From Streptomyces atratus (lineage in GTDB: Bacteria > Actinomycetota > Actinomycetes > Streptomycetales > Streptomycetaceae), in the NCBI RefSeq assembly GCF_900119365.1, contig NZ_FPJO01000027.1, positions 1 through 64,000 of the forward strand: a stretch of DNA of 64,000 bases, in the 5' to 3' direction. The notes beneath the pieces were generated by a model. That model was not told where the DNA came from. It saw only the letters and a program-made list of their open reading frames with translations, and made no database searches. Positions 62,594 through 64,000 of the stretch are shown here, in pieces. The translations under genes and the position numbers were made by a program. Numbering within the stretch: the stretch's first letter is position 1; every line of letters begins with the position of its first letter.

Positions 62594-62752
62594 CCGGCCG
62601 CACCACGGCCACCGGCACCACCTGATCACCCGCACCATCGGCTCCTGGCGTACACGGGTTCACGACCGAGACCACCCGTGTCCGCCGGGAGCGTTCCGCA
62701 TGTCCCGGATACGGGAGCCCGCTCCGTACGCCGTACGAGAGAGGCGGGGACG

Positions 62753-62798
62753 GAAAAGGGCGGGTGCGGAGGGCATGTGCCGCGCCTCGCACCCGCCC
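62753..62798 (-). terminator. Terminator of the mbtH-like gene
   Basis: On the minus strand an 11-bp perfect stem (GGGCGGGTGCG with CGCACCCGCCC) with a loop of about 19 bases is followed by TTTTCC. It lies 26 bases after the stop of the MbtH-like gene, and its T-run is on the minus strand only, so it terminates that transcript. Confidence 0.75.
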
Positions 62799-62823
62799 TC
62801 CAGGGCCGGGACAACCGATGGGG

Positions 62824-63036
62824 TCAGCCACCCATTGCCGCAACCACCGAACGCGGCCGCATATCGGTCCAGTTCGCCTCGATGAATTCTCCGCACTCCT
62901 CCTTGCTGCCCTCGTCCTTCACCAGTTCCCAGCCCGCCGGCTGCTGGATCCGGGCCGGCCACAGCGAATACTGACCCTCTTCGTTGGCCAGCACTACATA
63001 GCGGCCCTGGGAGTCCTCGAACGGGTTGGTTGCCAT
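62824..63036 (-). CDS. MbtH-like protein
   Basis: A 70-residue protein with all MbtH hallmarks: NPFED at the N-terminus, VLANEEGQYSLWP (about 19-31), and WTDMRP near 58-63. MbtH-like proteins bind NRPS adenylation domains and are needed for their solubility and activity. This one probably serves the four A domains of the operon at 37-54 kb. The start at 63036 is fixed by GAGGTGG upstream and by MATNPFED. It forms its own transcription unit with a clear terminator. Confidence 0.95.
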   Translation of the reverse strand: MATNPFEDSQGRYVVLANEEGQYSLWPARIQQPAGWELVKDEGSKEECGEFIEANWTDMRPRSVVAAMGG

Positions 63037-63178
63037 GATTTCCACCTCGGTTGGACGATGTTTTACGTGAATGTCGTCAGGTGTGTCTGAGTGTTTCTGC
63101 TGCAACAAATGCTAGGAGCCGCGGACCGGTTCGCCGGGCAGAAGTCCAGGCAGATCGGCGGCACCACGGACCGCGGGA

Positions 63179-63460
63179 TCAGGCGAGCACGCGGGCCGTC
63201 TGATGTGCGTAGGTGAGGGCGACCCCGGTCGCCACGGTGGCCGCGCGCACCGCCCCGAGCGCCTCGCGCACCAGCTCCGAACGCTCCACCGGCATCACCT
63301 CGAACCCGGGCTGGCCCGCACGCACGATGGTCACCGCGGCTTCGAGCACGGCGACCTGGGCCTCGCCGAGCGCCTCCCTCCGGTCGACCCGTTCCCGTAC
63401 CTCCGCCAGGACGTCCGCGAGCACGTCCGCCGCACGGACGCTGTGGCCGGTCTCTGCCAT
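63179..63460 (-). CDS. Small helical hypothetical protein
   Basis: A 93-residue all-helical protein (ADVLADVLAEVRERVDRREALG, VAVLEAAVTIVRAGQPG, LVREALGAVRAATVATGVAL) with no Cys and no membrane segment. I do not recognise a family. GAGGAG lies upstream of ATG 63460, which is preferred over the longer frame starting at 63613. It is in the cluster between the MbtH-like gene and the B12-protein gene but transcribed independently as far as can be seen. Confidence 0.6.
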   Translation of the reverse strand: MAETGHSVRAADVLADVLAEVRERVDRREALGEAQVAVLEAAVTIVRAGQPGFEVMPVERSELVREALGAVRAATVATGVALTYAHQTARVLA

Positions 63461-63721
63461 GTCATGACTCCTCGGTCTTTCGCCGGCGGATTGCACGGGG
63501 CCGGGCGCTGAATTCTGCGGGTGCAGTGCCGCCAGTCTCACGCCCCGCAGACCGCCCGGCACCGGGCTCGCGGCCAACTGCTCCCCTGCTGCCGCCCAGT
63601 TGCCGCCGCTCACGCCGGAAACGCCTCCGGAGCGAATCTACGGTTGTGGCCGAAAGGGAGTTCCGGGCAAGCCTGGATCTCTTTCTCCCCTTGTCATCCA
63701 ATGATGTGGACGAAGCGAACA
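63461..63721. other. 261-base divergent intergenic region
   Basis: It separates the small helical protein gene (minus) from the B12-domain gene (plus). No clear -35/-10 pair and no CGGGAAN repeat at 11-bp period is seen. A minus-strand frame (63462-63722) and a plus-strand frame have poor codon bias and are not accepted. It presumably contains both promoters. Confidence 0.4.
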
Positions 63722-64000
63722 ATGAAGCCTGCGGAATGGGCGGCTCGTCATCGATCCGGGCCGCTGGATGTTGTTGTCACCGGACTGCAATCCGATGCTC
63801 ACACCTGGAATCTCATCTACATCCAACTGCTGCTCGAAGACCTCGGGCACAAGGTCGTCAATCTGGGTTCCTGTGTGCCCGAGGACGAGATCGTCGAGTC
63901 CTGCTGCAAGTTCCAGCCCGACCTCCTGGTCGTCAGCAGCGTCAACGGGCACGGCTTCAACGACGCCGAGCCGCTGATCGGAGCCATCCGGTCGCGCTGG
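63722..64000 (+). CDS. Cobalamin-binding protein, glutamate mutase small-subunit-like (5' part)
   Basis: An incomplete gene running off the right edge (93 codons from ATG 63722; ATG 63704 is an alternative start in the same frame). It shows the B12-binding domain start: DVVVTGLQSDAHTWNLIY (about 16-33), with the SDAHTWN stretch at the base-off His position (Asp-x-His), followed by HKVVNLGSCVPEDEIVE and LLVVSSVNGHG. This resembles the S subunit of glutamate/methylaspartate mutase as found in NRPS and polyketide clusters (friulimicin, vicenistatin), where the E subunit follows. The third residue of DxHxxG is Asn rather than Gly here. If right, the cluster could supply beta-methylaspartate. Confidence 0.75.
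   Translation, partial: MKPAEWAARHRSGPLDVVVTGLQSDAHTWNLIYIQLLLEDLGHKVVNLGSCVPEDEIVESCCKFQPDLLVVSSVNGHGFNDAEPLIGAIRSRW

Overview
The window is high-GC actinobacterial DNA, almost certainly from a Streptomyces chromosome. The evidence is strong G/C third-position bias, GTG starts and leaderless genes, the 3' end of an rRNA operon, a linked AfsR-type regulator, and the conserved order cardiolipin synthase / nucleotidyltransferase-phosphomutase / DUF881 / Sbp / DUF881 / FHA / MerR / bifunctional nuclease / MerR / dinB / gcvP. That order parallels the Rv1822-Rv1832 region of Mycobacterium tuberculosis, as I recall it.

Layout. (1) 1-334: 23S rRNA 3' end, 5S rRNA and a strong terminator. (2) 436-13961: core block ending in gcvP, which is preceded by a tandem glycine riboswitch. 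The dinB and PRC-barrel genes converge over a perfect 36-bp palindrome. (3) 14-28.4 kb: Streptomyces accessory and housekeeping genes, including a GCS2-type ligase, a VWA/substrate-binding lipid-side protein, CPBP, PhzF, DinB-fold, PadR, SRPBCC, Clp-N, two EamA transporters, flavin-binding proteins and a MocR regulator. (4) 28.4-34 kb: a decay zone with a frameshifted LysR gene, an internally deleted MMPL transporter, a broken histidine kinase and a headless TetR gene, interspersed with intact small genes (PNPOx-like, isochorismatase-like without its triad, Rieske lipoprotein, YunG-like). (5) 34.1 kb to the right edge: a nonribosomal peptide / polyketide biosynthetic cluster.

The cluster's core is a tightly overlapping minus-strand operon (55621 down to 35719). 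In transcription order it encodes an MFS exporter, NRPS A-PCP-C-PCP, an LLM flavin monooxygenase, NRPS C-A-PCP-E, NRPS C-A-PCP-TE, NRPS C-A-PCP (with a frameshift in the PCP) and an AT-less KS-ACP. Around it lie a type II thioesterase, an MbtH-like protein, a transcarbamoylase whose ornithine pocket is altered, the start of a B12-binding mutase subunit at the right edge, an AfsR/SARP regulator, an XRE-AAA regulator, two secreted small peptides and a Cys-rich protein. There are four A domains for five PCPs, no AT for the KS, and the TE is not on the last protein, so assembly must be non-collinear and needs trans-acting partners.

The most striking unexplained signals are: direct repeats of a CGGGAAN heptamer at exact 11-bp period in the intergenic regions of the cluster, which look like operators for the linked SARP; a secreted 105-residue protein built of five DDKGPT repeats beside the SARP gene; and a transcarbamoylase with intact carbamoyl-phosphate motifs but HDLP instead of HCLP. 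The product is not recognised, and the right end of the cluster lies outside the window.
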